NCBI GenBank assembly: GCA_903844385.1
Contig: CAIMTJ010000052.1
Coordinates: 1 to 47,697 of the forward strand
Origin: an uncultured Burkholderiales bacterium
GTDB taxonomy: Bacteria > Pseudomonadota > Gammaproteobacteria > Burkholderiales > Burkholderiaceae_C
Direction: 5' to 3'
DNA: 47,697 nucleotides
The notes under the pieces were generated by a model. The model saw only the letters and a list, made by a program, of their open reading frames with translations, was not told the DNA's origin and ran no database searches. The translations under genes were made by a program, and so were the position numbers. The first letter of the stretch is position 1. Each line of letters starts with the position of its first letter. This document shows positions 27,501 to 35,680 of this stretch, in pieces.

Positions 27501-30335
27501 ATCGATGAGTTTTCTCATCGCGCGCATGAGCTTGGCAATGTCATCAAAATGAAGCCCCGTGGTGGGCTCGTCAAACAAAAACAAGGAGCCCTTTTTGGCA
27601 ACGGCTTGGCGCATCTGAGCGCGCGCTTTGGCCGCTTGCGCCAAGTGACCGGCCAGCTTCAAGCGCTGCGACTCACCCCCACTCAAGGTCGGCACCGGTT
27701 GGCCCAATTTCACATACTCTAGCCCGACGTCCACAATGGGCTGGAGCGCACGGATGACCTCGGGGTCATGGCGAAACAGGCTCGCCGCTTGGCTCACGGT
27801 CAACTCGAGCACATCGGCCACCGACATGCTTTGTGCCGCCCCTGTAGAGAGCGCTCTCTCGAGCTTGACCTCTAAGATTTCGGGTCTGTAGCGCTGCCCC
27901 TGGCAGTCTTGACAGCGCAAATACACGTCGCTCAAAAACTGCATCTCGATGTGCTCAAAACCCGAGCCCCCGCAAGTCGGACAGCGCCCATCGCCATGGT
28001 TAAAGCTGAATTTAGAGGCGGTGTAGCCCCTCTGACGGGCCAAGGGCGTGCACGCGAACAACTCGCGAATGGCGTCCCAAGCGCCGACATAGCTCACCGG
28101 GTTGGAGCGCGCGGTTTTACCAATGGGTGACTGGTCCACAAAGACCACATCGCTCAAATAATCGGCGCCCAAGATGCGGTCATGCGCCCCGGGGGAGTCG
28201 GTGCTTTGGCCAAAATAGCGCAGCAGCGCCGGCGCCAAAATATCTTGGATCAGGGTCGACTTGCCCGAACCCGACACCCCAGTCACACTCACCAAACGGT
28301 GCAGGGGAAACTCAATGTCGAGATTTTTTAAATTGTGCTCGCGCGCGCCCTCAATGATCAGCCGTGGTGTGGCGTCTTGCACCAAACGCTTCAAACCGAG
28401 CCCCACTTGTTTGCGCGCTCCGAGGTATTGACCCGTCAAGGTGTCGGCTTGGGCCAAGTCGGCCAAACTGCCATCAAAGACGATTTGCCCACCCGCCTCT
28501 CCAGGTCCGGGGCCCATGTCAATGATGCGGTCGGCGCAAAACATCACCAGCGGGTCGTGCTCGACCACCACCAAGGTGTTGCCCGCATCGCGCAAATTGA
28601 GCATGGCGCGGTTGATGCGGCCCATGTCAGTGGGGTGCAAGCCAATGCTGGGCTCATCGAGCACAAACAAGGTGTTGACCAAGGAGGTCCCCAAGGCGGT
28701 GGTCAAGTTGATGCGCTGCACCTCGCCACCACTCAAGGTGCGGCTTTGCCGATCCAAGTTCAGATAACCAATGCCCACATCGACCAAGTACTTCAAGCGT
28801 GAGCGGATTTCACCCAGAAGCAAGTCCATGGCCTGCGCTTGTGCGCTTTGCTGCTGCGTGAGCGTGAGGGCGGATTGCTCGTCGTGCAAACGATCAAAAA
28901 ACACTTTCATGCGCTCAATGGGCAAGCGCATCAAGTCGTGCAAGGACAGTCCAGGCAGGGCGTCCAATTGCTGTTGACGCCAAGCAACACCTCGGGGCAT
29001 GAAGCGCGCAATGCCCCCGAGGGCCTCTTGCGCCTGGGGGTGGTTGCCGATGCGCCAGAGCAAACTTTGGGTCTGAAGCCGCGCGCCCTCGCAACTCGTG
29101 CAGCGCGTGTAGCTCCTGTATTTGGAGAGCAAGACGCGGATGTGCATCTTGTAAGCCTTGGTCTCCAAATACTCAAAGAAGCGGTCAATGCCGTACCACT
29201 GCTGCTTCCATTTACCACTCCACTCGGGCGAGCCCTTGATCACCCACTCGCGCTGCTCGGGGGTGAGTTGGTACCAAGGGGTGTCACGGGGGATACCGGC
29301 TTTTTCTGCAAACCGCATCAAGTCAATTTGCTGCTCGGCCCAGGCCGGTGTTTGAATGGTTTTGATGGCGCCCGAGCGCAGCGTCAATTTGTCGTTGGGG
29401 ATCACCAAGCCGTAATCCACCCCAATGATGCGGCCAAAACCGCGGCACTTCTCACAAGCACCCAAAGCCGAGTTGAAGGAAAACAGGGACGGTGTTGGCT
29501 CCAGGTAGGTGAGGTCACTTTGGGGGCAATGCAAGCCGGTGGAGAAATGCAGCACCTCGGGGGTCACTGCAGCCTCTTGGGCGTCTTGGACCGCCACGCC
29601 CTCTGAGCCCCCCGCTTTGGGTGGGCTTTCGTGCAGCACATAGATCGCCAAGCGCCCGTTGCCCCGCTTGAGGGCGGTCTCGAGTGCTTCGACCACACGG
29701 GCCTTGTCCACCGAGCCCAAGCGAAAGCGATCCGCCACCACATCCAGCACTTTGCGCGGTCCTGTCGGCGTGGCTTTTTCACGGGTGGCTTGCACTTTGG
29801 TGAACCCTGAGGCACTGAGCCACTGCTCGGTGTCCTCTTGGGTGATCTGTGCGGGCAACTCCACCGCAAACGTCACCACCAAGCGCGGGTCTTGATGGCC
29901 CAATCGAGCCACCAAGTCAGCCAGCAGCGTCTCGGCGCTGTCCCTCTTGACCTCCAAGGCGGTTTCGCGGTCATAAAGCCGGCCCAATCGGGCAAAGAGC
30001 AGTTTCAAATGGTCATTCAACTCCGTCATGGTGCCCACGGTGGAGCGAGAACTGCGCACCGGGTTGGATTGATCGATGGCAATGGCCGGGGGCACGCCTT
30101 CGACCAAATCGACTTGGGGGCGGTCCATGCGGTCCATGAACTGGCGCGCGTAGGCGCTGAAGGTCTCCACATAACGCCGCTGGCCTTCGGCATACAAGGT
30201 GTCAAACACCAAGCTCGACTTGCCCGAGCCGCTGGGGCCCGTCACCACGGTGAGGTCCCCAGTCTTGATGTCCAAATTCAGATTCTTCAAGTTGTGCTCT
30301 CGAGCACCTCGAATGCGAATGAAGCCTTGCGTCAT
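24552..30335 (-). CDS. uvrA: Double-length UvrA (tandem-fused excinuclease subunit A)
   Basis: A 1927-residue protein made of two complete UvrA units in one frame; standard UvrA is about 940-960 residues and works as a dimer in nucleotide excision repair. Four ABC sites are visible. Walker A motifs lie near residues 36 (GPSGSGKSS), 688, 1076 and 1618 (each GVSGSGKST). Signatures LSGGE(V/S/S/A)QR lie near 533, 886, 1462 and 1809. Each half has zinc-type CxxC pairs: CTSCEGAR and CPTCGGSG...CQDCQGQR in the first, CPACEGSR and CHGCEGQG...CEVCKGDR in the second. The halves join at about residues 1020-1050 through a Pro/Gly-rich linker. No frameshift or stop is seen. Similar long UvrA proteins are known in Chlamydia and, as I recall, some Burkholderiales. 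Whether it replaces or adds to a normal UvrA cannot be told here. Confidence 0.93.
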   Translation of the reverse strand: MTQGFIRIRGAREHNLKNLNLDIKTGDLTVVTGPSGSGKSSLVFDTLYAEGQRRYVETFSAYARQFMDRMDRPQVDLVEGVPPAIAIDQSNPVRSSRSTVGTMTELNDHLKLLFARLGRLYDRETALEVKRDSAETLLADLVARLGHQDPRLVVTFAVELPAQITQEDTEQWLSASGFTKVQATREKATPTGPRKVLDVVADRFRLGSVDKARVVEALETALKRGNGRLAIYVLHESPPKAGGSEGVAVQDAQEAAVTPEVLHFSTGLHCPQSDLTYLEPTPSLFSFNSALGACEKCRGFGRIIGVDYGLVIPNDKLTLRSGAIKTIQTPAWAEQQIDLMRFAEKAGIPRDTPWYQLTPEQREWVIKGSPEWSGKWKQQWYGIDRFFEYLETKAYKMHIRVLLSKYRSYTRCTSCEGARLQTQSLLWRIGNHPQAQEALGGIARFMPRGVAWRQQQLDALPGLSLHDLMRLPIERMKVFFDRLHDEQSALTLTQQQSAQAQAMDLLLGEIRSRLKYLVDVGIGYLNLDRQSRTLSGGEVQRINLTTALGTSLVNTLFVLDEPSIGLHPTDMGRINRAMLNLRDAGNTLVVVEHDPLVMFCADRIIDMGPGPGEAGGQIVFDGSLADLAQADTLTGQYLGARKQVGLGLKRLVQDATPRLIIEGAREHNLKNLDIEFPLHRLVSVTGVSGSGKSTLIQDILAPALLRYFGQSTDSPGAHDRILGADYLSDVVFVDQSPIGKTARSNPVSYVGAWDAIRELFACTPLARQRGYTASKFSFNHGDGRCPTCGGSGFEHIEMQFLSDVYLRCQDCQGQRYRPEILEVKLERALSTGAAQSMSVADVLELTVSQAASLFRHDPEVIRALQPIVDVGLEYVKLGQPVPTLSGGESQRLKLAGHLAQAAKARAQMRQAVAKKGSLFLFDEPTTGLHFDDIAKLMRAMRKLIDSGASIVLIEHNLDVVRSSDWVIDLGPEGGEAGGYLVVQGAPDDIKSHPSSHTAQALRSYDQNLGALLPGQTEPGARPPALGLLGQTESARPRLPSLHSGEIQIINAKEHNLKNLTVHIPRGSFNVVTGVSGSGKSTLAFDILFNEGQRRYLESLNAYARSIVQPAARPEVDAVYGIPPTVAIEQRLSRGGRKSTVGTTTEVWHFLRLLYVKLGVQHCVHDDQAVMPQSVQSICAQLISRFKGQEIGILSPLVINRKGLYTDLADWARNKGYSHLRVDGDFLPTLQFPRLDRFKEHTVELPILSLTVDVAREELLRQAVMLGLEHGKGVVHVLSPLKGLAPAMMVGASTARIGELQVYSTRRACPVCAASYSELDPRLFSYNSKHGWCTSCVGTGVKLNAKQRALLDDTTQDASQKGREQTFAEPTLDEFEEVTCPACEGSRLNALARHVRFHGQPITSLAQLSVQALRKWVRELKLVGREAQIARDLVSEIALRLEFLDQVGLGYLTLERGAPTLSGGESQRIRLAAQLGSHLQGVCYVLDEPTIGLHARDNQMLLNALSLLCQKGNTLVVVEHDEETMRRADHLIDIGPGAGKRGGHLVAQGRVQDLMDQSESVTGRYLRDAMRHPLQSRRSMAASLEPMLALRVMGANLHNLKAVQADFPLKRLVAVTGVSGSGKSTLARDILLANVHQALAHRRAPTKWLGCEAVLGWEQLDRVLEVDQTPIGKTPRSCPATYIGFWDTIRKMFAQTLEAQARGFGPARFSFNTGEGRCHGCEGQGMRTIEMSFLPDVKVLCEVCKGDRFNAETLGVTWRGKTIGDVLQMQVDEAVDFFASTPVIAHPLSLLKDVGLGYLTLGQPSPTLSGGEAQRIKLVTELSKVRDDVGKRGYKVPHTLYVLDEPTVGLHMSDVDKLIRVLHRLVDAGHSVIVIEHDLDVIAEADWVLDLGPEGGQGGGHLVAAGTPETLVKQRTHTGVALKPVLAR

Positions 30336-30692
30336 GTCATCTCACGGTCGTTGGGGTGGAAAAAATACAGGCCCAGATCCTGCTCCAGGTGGGGGTGGGA
30401 AATTCCCGTCGATTTGGCCCTTTTTGGCGCCTTGGGGCGGCACGAGCACCCCCATGTGGGCACACCAGGCGTTCACAAATTGTAGAGGACGGGCGTGGCG
30501 AAGCGGTGAAACCCCATTCGAAGTCCCCAAATCCGCGCTGACCTACAGGCACAGACCCGGCACGGGGGTGTTTTCTCGCCCCCAATAGCAAAGCCCCTTG
30601 GGATCTGGCGATCCTCAAGGGGCTTGCATTTTTCTCGCCAACTGACTCACTCGGGCGCCAACGCCAGACGAGCCGGGCGTTGGCCCAGCCGA
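30336..30692. other. Gap between MFS transporter gene and uvrA
   Basis: No supported gene in 357 bases. It contains a strong hairpin at 30591-30625 and, on the minus strand, a TACAAT near 30480 that could be a uvrA -10 without a good -35. A CCTGTATTTTTTCC stretch near the uvrA start resembles only half of a LexA box. Confidence 0.5.
30591..30625. terminator. Strong hairpin downstream of the MFS gene
   Basis: AAGCCCCTTG and CAAGGGGCTT form a perfect 10-bp stem, extended inside by GGATC/GATCC. It lies about 68 bases beyond the minus-strand MFS stop, so it probably terminates that transcript. The better T-run (GCATTTTTCT) is on the plus strand, where no gene precedes it. On the minus strand only a mixed TTTGCTATT follows. 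Confidence 0.6.
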
Positions 30693-32360
30693 TCAGTCGT
30701 CGGCGTAAATGTCCACATCTTTGGTTTCTTTCACAAAGATCATACCGATGATGAAGCAAACACCTGCCACCACCACGGGGTACCACAGTCCGCTGTACAT
30801 GTCACCGGTTTGCGCAACGATGGCAAAAGCGGTGGTGGGCAACAAGCCGCCAAACCAGCCATTACCAATGTGATAGGGCAAGGACATGGAGGTGTAGCGA
30901 ATGCGAGTGGGGAACATCTCCACCAACATCGCCGCAATCGGACCATAGACCATGGTCACCAAGATCACCAAATAGGTGAGGATGATGGTCATGGTGACTT
31001 TGTCCATTTTGGCTGGGTCCGCTTTGGGTGGATAGCCCGCCTCCTTCAAGGCGGCACCCAATGTTTTCTTGAACTCGGCGATGGCCTTGACACTGTCTTC
31101 ATCAAACTTGGAGTTGACCACGTTGCCGCTCGGGGCCAAGATCTCGACGCTGCCCACGGTCACTTTGGCGGGGGTGCCGCTTGGGGCCACTTCATTGGTG
31201 TAACTCACCGAGTTTTGCGCCAAGTAGCGCTTGGCCAAGTCGCATGAGCTCTTGAAGTCAATTTCACGGGCAATGGGGCTGCCTTGGAAGGAGCACTGGG
31301 CGGGGTCTTGGGTGACCACCACCTTGGCGCTCACTTGGGCCGCCGCCAAGTCGGGGTTGGCCGCTTTGGTGAGGGCTTCAAAGACGGGGAAATACGTGAG
31401 AACAGCCAACAGCATGCCCAGCATGATGATGGGTTTTCTGCCGATCTTGTCAGACAAGGAGCCAAACACCACGAAGAACGGGGTGCCGATCAACAGTGAC
31501 GCGGCAATCAGCAAATTGGCTGTGGTGGGGTCCACCTTCAAAGTCTGGGTCAAGAAAAAGAGGGCGTAAAACTGTCCGGAGTACCACACCACGGCTTGGC
31601 CTGCGGTCAAACCGAGCAGGGCCAAAATCACGATTTTGAGGTTTTTCCACTCGCCAAACGACTCTGTCAAGGGCGCCTTGGAGGTTTTGCCCTCGGCCTT
31701 CATCTTTTGAAAGGCGGGGGATTCGTTCATGGACAAACGGATATAGACCGAGGTGGCCAATAACAAAATGGACACGATGAACGGAATGCGCCAGCCCCAG
31801 GCATTGAAATCGGCCTCGGGCATGGAGGTGCGGGTGCCCAAAATCACGAGCAAGGACAAAAAGAGCCCCAAGGTCGCTGTGGTTTGGATCCAAGAGGTGA
31901 AGGCACCTCGGTGACCGTGGGGGGAGTGCTCGGCCACATAGGTGGCGGCACCGCCATACTCACCGCCCAGGGCCAAGCCTTGCAAGAGTCGCAAAGCGAT
32001 CAAAATGATCGGCGCGGCCACCCCAATGCTTGCGTAACTGGGCAACACCCCGACGATGAAGGTGGAGGAGCCCATGATCACGATGGTCACCAAAAATGTG
32101 TATTTGCGACCGATCATGTCGCCCAAACGGCCAAAGAAAATGGCGCCAAAGGGTCGAACCAAAAAACCCGCCGCAAAAGCGAGCAAGGCAAAGATGAACG
32201 CCGCCGATGGATCGAGTCCGCTAAAGAACTGTTTGGCGATGACGGCTGCGAGTGAGCCATACAAATAAAAGTCGTACCATTCAAACACAGTGCCCAACGA
32301 AGAGGCGAAGATCACCTTTTTCTCTTCCGATGTCATGGTATGGGGTGCATGAGCAGCCAT
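30693..32360 (-). CDS. MFS transporter, MHS (metabolite:H+ symporter) type
   Basis: A 555-residue inner-membrane symporter. The start SSLGTVFEWYDFYLYGSLAA, then GRLGDMIGRKY and RLLQGLALGGEYGGAATYVAEH, are signatures of the MHS group (ProP, ShiA, KgtP). Usual members have about 430-450 residues; the extra 100 or so form a hydrophilic insert at about residues 328-450, before the late helices. The insert holds two Cys near 355 and 373 and probably faces the periplasm. The substrate is not readable; organic acids or osmolytes are typical of the group. AGGAG sits 9 bases before the ATG. Confidence 0.9.
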   Translation of the reverse strand: MAAHAPHTMTSEEKKVIFASSLGTVFEWYDFYLYGSLAAVIAKQFFSGLDPSAAFIFALLAFAAGFLVRPFGAIFFGRLGDMIGRKYTFLVTIVIMGSSTFIVGVLPSYASIGVAAPIILIALRLLQGLALGGEYGGAATYVAEHSPHGHRGAFTSWIQTTATLGLFLSLLVILGTRTSMPEADFNAWGWRIPFIVSILLLATSVYIRLSMNESPAFQKMKAEGKTSKAPLTESFGEWKNLKIVILALLGLTAGQAVVWYSGQFYALFFLTQTLKVDPTTANLLIAASLLIGTPFFVVFGSLSDKIGRKPIIMLGMLLAVLTYFPVFEALTKAANPDLAAAQVSAKVVVTQDPAQCSFQGSPIAREIDFKSSCDLAKRYLAQNSVSYTNEVAPSGTPAKVTVGSVEILAPSGNVVNSKFDEDSVKAIAEFKKTLGAALKEAGYPPKADPAKMDKVTMTIILTYLVILVTMVYGPIAAMLVEMFPTRIRYTSMSLPYHIGNGWFGGLLPTTAFAIVAQTGDMYSGLWYPVVVAGVCFIIGMIFVKETKDVDIYADD

Positions 32361-32668
32361 AGATGTTGTCTCCTAAAATTTTAATTGCCGGGTTGATCAG
32401 CGCGTTCAAACGGCCATGCACCGCATTGCCATGAAGCCTCCCCTTCGCGCCGATTCCAATATCACCGTGTAAGCGGACGTGACACACCCATAATAATCAA
32501 TACCGAGTCCTGTTTTTTATATTTAAGTCAATAAAAGGGATGCTTTTTACTCGGTATATTCCCTAGCTTTGTGCAAAGGCACGCCAAGGGGCATCCCCCA
32601 AGCCCATTGCAGCCCCAAACCGATGCCATGCACCCATCGCCCTCGAAATTCTTTAAATTGATCATTGA
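32361..32668. other. Upstream region of the MFS transporter gene
   Basis: 308 bases without a supported gene, AT-richer than the surroundings between 32490 and 32570. It contains a 9-bp inverted repeat (listed separately). The MFS promoter should be here, but I could not fix it. Confidence 0.5.
32500..32557. repeat. 9-bp inverted repeat with AT-rich loop
   Basis: ATACCGAGT (32500-32508) and ACTCGGTAT (32549-32557) are perfect inverted copies around a 40-base AT-rich core. They lie about 140-200 bases upstream of the MFS gene and beyond the end of the DUF1289 gene. They could be a pair of operator half-sites or the base of a long hairpin. Confidence 0.65.
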
Positions 32669-32911
32669 TTAAGTGGGCAATCGGCCCAGCAGCGTGGCCC
32701 ACAATTGGCGCTTATGGGCCGGCGAGGAGCGAGCCCAACGTGCAATCTCATCCAAGCTTCGGTAGCAGCCCAAGCACAGCCCTGAGTGCGGATCTATTTC
32801 ACAAACGGCGATGCATGGCGAGACCACAAAGTCCCCCTCCTCCATCGCCTCCAACACCAAGGCCGACTTGGCGCGCAGGCGTTGAATGCGCAAGTCTTCG
32901 CTCTCGCTCAT
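32669..32911 (-). CDS. DUF1289 small Cys-rich protein
   Basis: An 80-residue protein with four cysteines in the DUF1289 pattern, [19 protein letters not shown] (Cys33, Cys37, Cys46, Cys49), followed by RSLDEIARW. The arrangement suggests metal binding, but no function is established for the family. The frame is open far upstream, but the ATG at 32911 overlaps the stop of the HAD gene (ATGA) and gives the normal family length. Confidence 0.85.
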   Translation of the reverse strand: MSESEDLRIQRLRAKSALVLEAMEEGDFVVSPCIAVCEIDPHSGLCLGCYRSLDEIARWARSSPAHKRQLWATLLGRLPT

Positions 32912-33582
32912 AGACACCAACCCGTGATCTCGGCCATGGAGCCAAACACTTTTTGGGCACCGGCTGCGCGCAAATTGGCCACCGTGCACACGCCGTGCTC
33001 GAGCCCCCCGGCCAAATAAGCCCAAACGGGCAAGCCCGCCCGATGGGCCGCTTGCACCCCGCTGGGTGTGTCCTCGATGGCGACGCAATCCTCGGGCTCT
33101 TCACCCAAAGCGAGGAGAGCGGCGAGGTAAACGTCAGGCGCGGGCTTGGTCTGCGCCACCTCGTGGCCAGAAAAAATTCGTCCCTCAAAGCACGACCACA
33201 GCCCCACGCGGTGAAGCTGCATCTCCACTTTGCCGCGGTCGGCGCCTGATACACACGCCAGCCGCTCAGGGTAATGGGCATGCAAGCCTTTCACCACCTC
33301 GACCGCGTGCTCGATGGCTTGAAGCTCACGCAAAAGGGCTTCATCACGACGAGCACGAAAAGCCTGCAACCAAGCGTGATCGATCACGACGCCGGTCTCC
33401 TGCGCAATTTTGGCGCTTTGGTCCTGGATCGCACGCCCCATGAAGTGATACTCACAATCGGCGAGGGTCAACTGCCAGCCCAAATCGTGCAAACTGTGCT
33501 GCAGCACCCGGTGGGTGATGGGCTCGCTGTCGACCAGCACGCCATCACAATCGAAGAGCAAGGCGGCAAACGGCGTCGTCAT
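32908..33582 (-). CDS. HAD-superfamily phosphatase (phosphoglycolate/beta-PGM-like)
   Basis: A 224-residue subfamily IA HAD hydrolase. The nucleophile motif [12 protein letters not shown] gives Asp11 and Asp13. Motif II is in CVSGAD, the motif III Lys is in TKPAPDVYL, and the motif IV acids are in [11 protein letters not shown]. Substrates in this group range from phosphoglycolate to sugar phosphates and cannot be read here. The frame runs to 33729 over the end of the carbonic anhydrase gene, but the ATG at 33582 directly precedes the canonical start. It overlaps the DUF1289 gene by four bases. Confidence 0.88.
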   Translation of the reverse strand: MTTPFAALLFDCDGVLVDSEPITHRVLQHSLHDLGWQLTLADCEYHFMGRAIQDQSAKIAQETGVVIDHAWLQAFRARRDEALLRELQAIEHAVEVVKGLHAHYPERLACVSGADRGKVEMQLHRVGLWSCFEGRIFSGHEVAQTKPAPDVYLAALLALGEEPEDCVAIEDTPSGVQAAHRAGLPVWAYLAGGLEHGVCTVANLRAAGAQKVFGSMAEITGWCL

Positions 33583-33619
33583 GGTGAACGTGGCCCAGGG
33601 ATCTCCATCACAGCGCCTG

Positions 33620-34285
33620 TCATGACTGTGTGGCGGGCAGTTCGGGGTAGCGCTTGTAAGCGCGCGACAACATCGGGCCGACTTCATCGGGTGCGGCGAT
33701 GGTGACATCCAAGTCATGCAGCAAGCCATCTTTCAAGCCGTAAATCCAACCGTGAACGCTGATGGCTTGACCCTGGCGCCAAGCGTCTTGCATGACGTTG
33801 GACTCGGCCACATTGCCCACTTGCTCAATGACATTCATCTCACACATGGCGTCTTCAAGGGCCGGGTCGTGCAAATGGTCCAACCGCTTGCGGTGGCGAA
33901 AACGCACATCTTTGACATGCCTGAGCCAATTGTCCGCCAGCCCAATGCGCTTGCCGCGGGTGGCCGCCAAGACACCCGAGCAGCCGTAGTGACCCACCAC
34001 CATGATGTGCTCGACCTTCAGTTGCTCGACGGCGAACTGAATCACCGACAAGGCATTCAAGTCCGAGTGCACCACCACATTGGCCACATTGCGATGAACG
34101 AACACCTCGCCTGGATCGAGTCCCGTGATCTCATTGGCTGGCACACGCGAGTCTGAGCACCCAATCCACAAGTATTTGGGGCTTTGCTGCTGCGCCAAGT
34201 GTTTGAAAAACCCCGGCCGCAAGACCTCCATCTTTTGCGCCCAGGTGCGGTTGTTGTCCAAGAGTCGTTGCAGTGAAGAGGCCAT
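33620..34285 (-). CDS. can: Beta-class carbonic anhydrase
   Basis: A cytoplasmic zinc enzyme interconverting CO2 and bicarbonate. The zinc ligands are Cys43 in WIGCSDSR and His99/Cys102 in HYGCSG; the Asp45/Arg47 dyad is present. At 221 residues it matches E. coli Can. It is 37 bases upstream of the HAD gene and likely heads the can-HAD-DUF1289 run. Bicarbonate supply for carboxylases is the usual role of the family. Confidence 0.95.
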   Translation of the reverse strand: MASSLQRLLDNNRTWAQKMEVLRPGFFKHLAQQQSPKYLWIGCSDSRVPANEITGLDPGEVFVHRNVANVVVHSDLNALSVIQFAVEQLKVEHIMVVGHYGCSGVLAATRGKRIGLADNWLRHVKDVRFRHRKRLDHLHDPALEDAMCEMNVIEQVGNVAESNVMQDAWRQGQAISVHGWIYGLKDGLLHDLDVTIAAPDEVGPMLSRAYKRYPELPATQS

Positions 34286-34343
34286 GGCAATGGGTTGGGG
34301 TGAAAGTGGAAATCAAAACAAAGGGCGTGACGGGCAAGCGGCC

Positions 34344-34374
34344 AAGGGTGGCGACCCTTCTTCTTTCAAAGAAG
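34344..34374. repeat. Two adjacent small hairpins
   Basis: AAGGGT-GGCG-ACCCTT (34344-34359) is followed at once by CTTCTTT-C-AAAGAAG (34360-34374). They lie between the can start and the end of the YgjP-like gene on the same strand. No T-run follows on either strand, so a terminator role is uncertain. Confidence 0.55.
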
Positions 34375-34490
34375 ACCCAGTTTACTGGTTTTGGCCCATC
34401 AACTGGTCAAGGCGAGGCATCAACCTCGTTGACGTTGCGTGAATTCATGCAACCAGTCTTGGCGAAAGCGCTTTTCGCTGGGGCTGGCGT

Positions 34491-35639
34491 TCAAGTCTTT
34501 GCCAAAGCGTCCCACGCTTGCCAGTTGGGCAGGGCGGTTTTTTGCAGCAAAGCGCGCCGCTCTTCATAGTCTGGCATCACCCCTCGCACCACCGCCCAAA
34601 ACGCTGTGCTGTGGTCCATGTGTTTGAAGTGACTGAGCTCGTGCACCACCACATAGTCCAAGAGCGCCAGCGGCACGTGGGCCAAGTGGCGACTAAAGGA
34701 CAACACACCACGGGCGTTGGCGCTGCCCCAACGAGAGGCGGCTCGGCTGAGTTTGATCCCTGACCAAGTCACCCCCACGATTGGCGCGTAATGCGCCACC
34801 CGCGCATTCAAGCACGCGAGCAAATGGGTCGACATCCACGTCTGCACCAGGTTGGCCAAGCGCACTTTGTGCGCATCGCTCAGGTCTTGGATCAAAACCG
34901 CCGAATCTTTAGCTCGCTCACCCCAGGGCAGGACCAAGCGCAGGGGGGTTGAGGGGGGGGCCCAAGCGCTCTTGAGTGCAGTGGGCTCAGAGGAGGTCGA
35001 GGAGACTTCTTCGGCTGCGCTCAGCCCCGACAAAAGGCTCAATGGATCGCAATCGTGCCACCTGCCTTGGGCTTGCCGCATCAATTGGGCACCTCCCAAG
35101 CACCGCTCCCCAAGCGAGCCGTGACGCCTGGGCAAAGGCAGCCCAAGAGCGGGGGCCACGAGCACGACTTCCATGGCCCAACCCCAAAGCGGCAAGGTGA
35201 GCGGTGACTCGAGGGGCAAGAGCTGCGCCGACAAGACCCGGCTGCGCTCGCGCATGGCTGTCAATTGACGCAAAATCCACGCCCGCTTCTCCTCCAAAGC
35301 CTCCAAGATTTGCGCCACACTCACCCATTTGGGCGCCGACACCTCAAGCCCCTTGGGAGAGACCACCATGCCAATGGTGCGACGCGCACTGCGCTTGAGC
35401 CAATAGTGAACACGGACCTCACCCCACTGCAATGTGCGGTTGGCCAAGGGGTGGCTGTACTCGTGGCCCCCAAGGGGTTGGGGTGCGCTAGCGGGTGTAG
35501 ATGTCGCGCATGAGACTGGGCTTGGGGTGGCCGGTGGTGTCGCTTGGAGCGCTGGGGGGGCTTGGGCCAAGCGCTCAGGCTCACGCGGGCTCACCGTGAA
35601 AAAGTCAAACGCCATCTGCACATAATTCGTCAAACGCAT
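34491..35639 (-). CDS. YgjP-like / M48-type metallopeptidase
   Basis: A protein of 382 residues in the YgjP/SprT-like metallopeptidase group. The zinc motif HELSH lies near residue 331 in VVVHELSHFKHMDHSTAFW. KLSRAASRWGSANARGVLSFSRHL before it is the conserved family segment. E. coli YgjP is much shorter; here there are a Pro/Ala/Thr-rich N-terminal part and a low-complexity Ser-rich insert near the middle. The frame begins at a GTG at 35684 overlapping the plsC stop, but the ATG at 35639 is preceded by an AAGGTGAGG stretch and is preferred. The physiological substrate is unknown. Confidence 0.82.
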   Translation of the reverse strand: MRLTNYVQMAFDFFTVSPREPERLAQAPPALQATPPATPSPVSCATSTPASAPQPLGGHEYSHPLANRTLQWGEVRVHYWLKRSARRTIGMVVSPKGLEVSAPKWVSVAQILEALEEKRAWILRQLTAMRERSRVLSAQLLPLESPLTLPLWGWAMEVVLVAPALGLPLPRRHGSLGERCLGGAQLMRQAQGRWHDCDPLSLLSGLSAAEEVSSTSSEPTALKSAWAPPSTPLRLVLPWGERAKDSAVLIQDLSDAHKVRLANLVQTWMSTHLLACLNARVAHYAPIVGVTWSGIKLSRAASRWGSANARGVLSFSRHLAHVPLALLDYVVVHELSHFKHMDHSTAFWAVVRGVMPDYEERRALLQKTALPNWQAWDALAKT

Positions 35640-35680
35640 GGCCGCCCTCACCTTGCACCACCTCTCACCATCACTTACCA

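Noticed and set aside
30354-30370. Possible LexA box before uvrA
   Set aside because: CCTGTATTTTTTCC matches only the left half-site; the ACAG half is missing at the required spacing.
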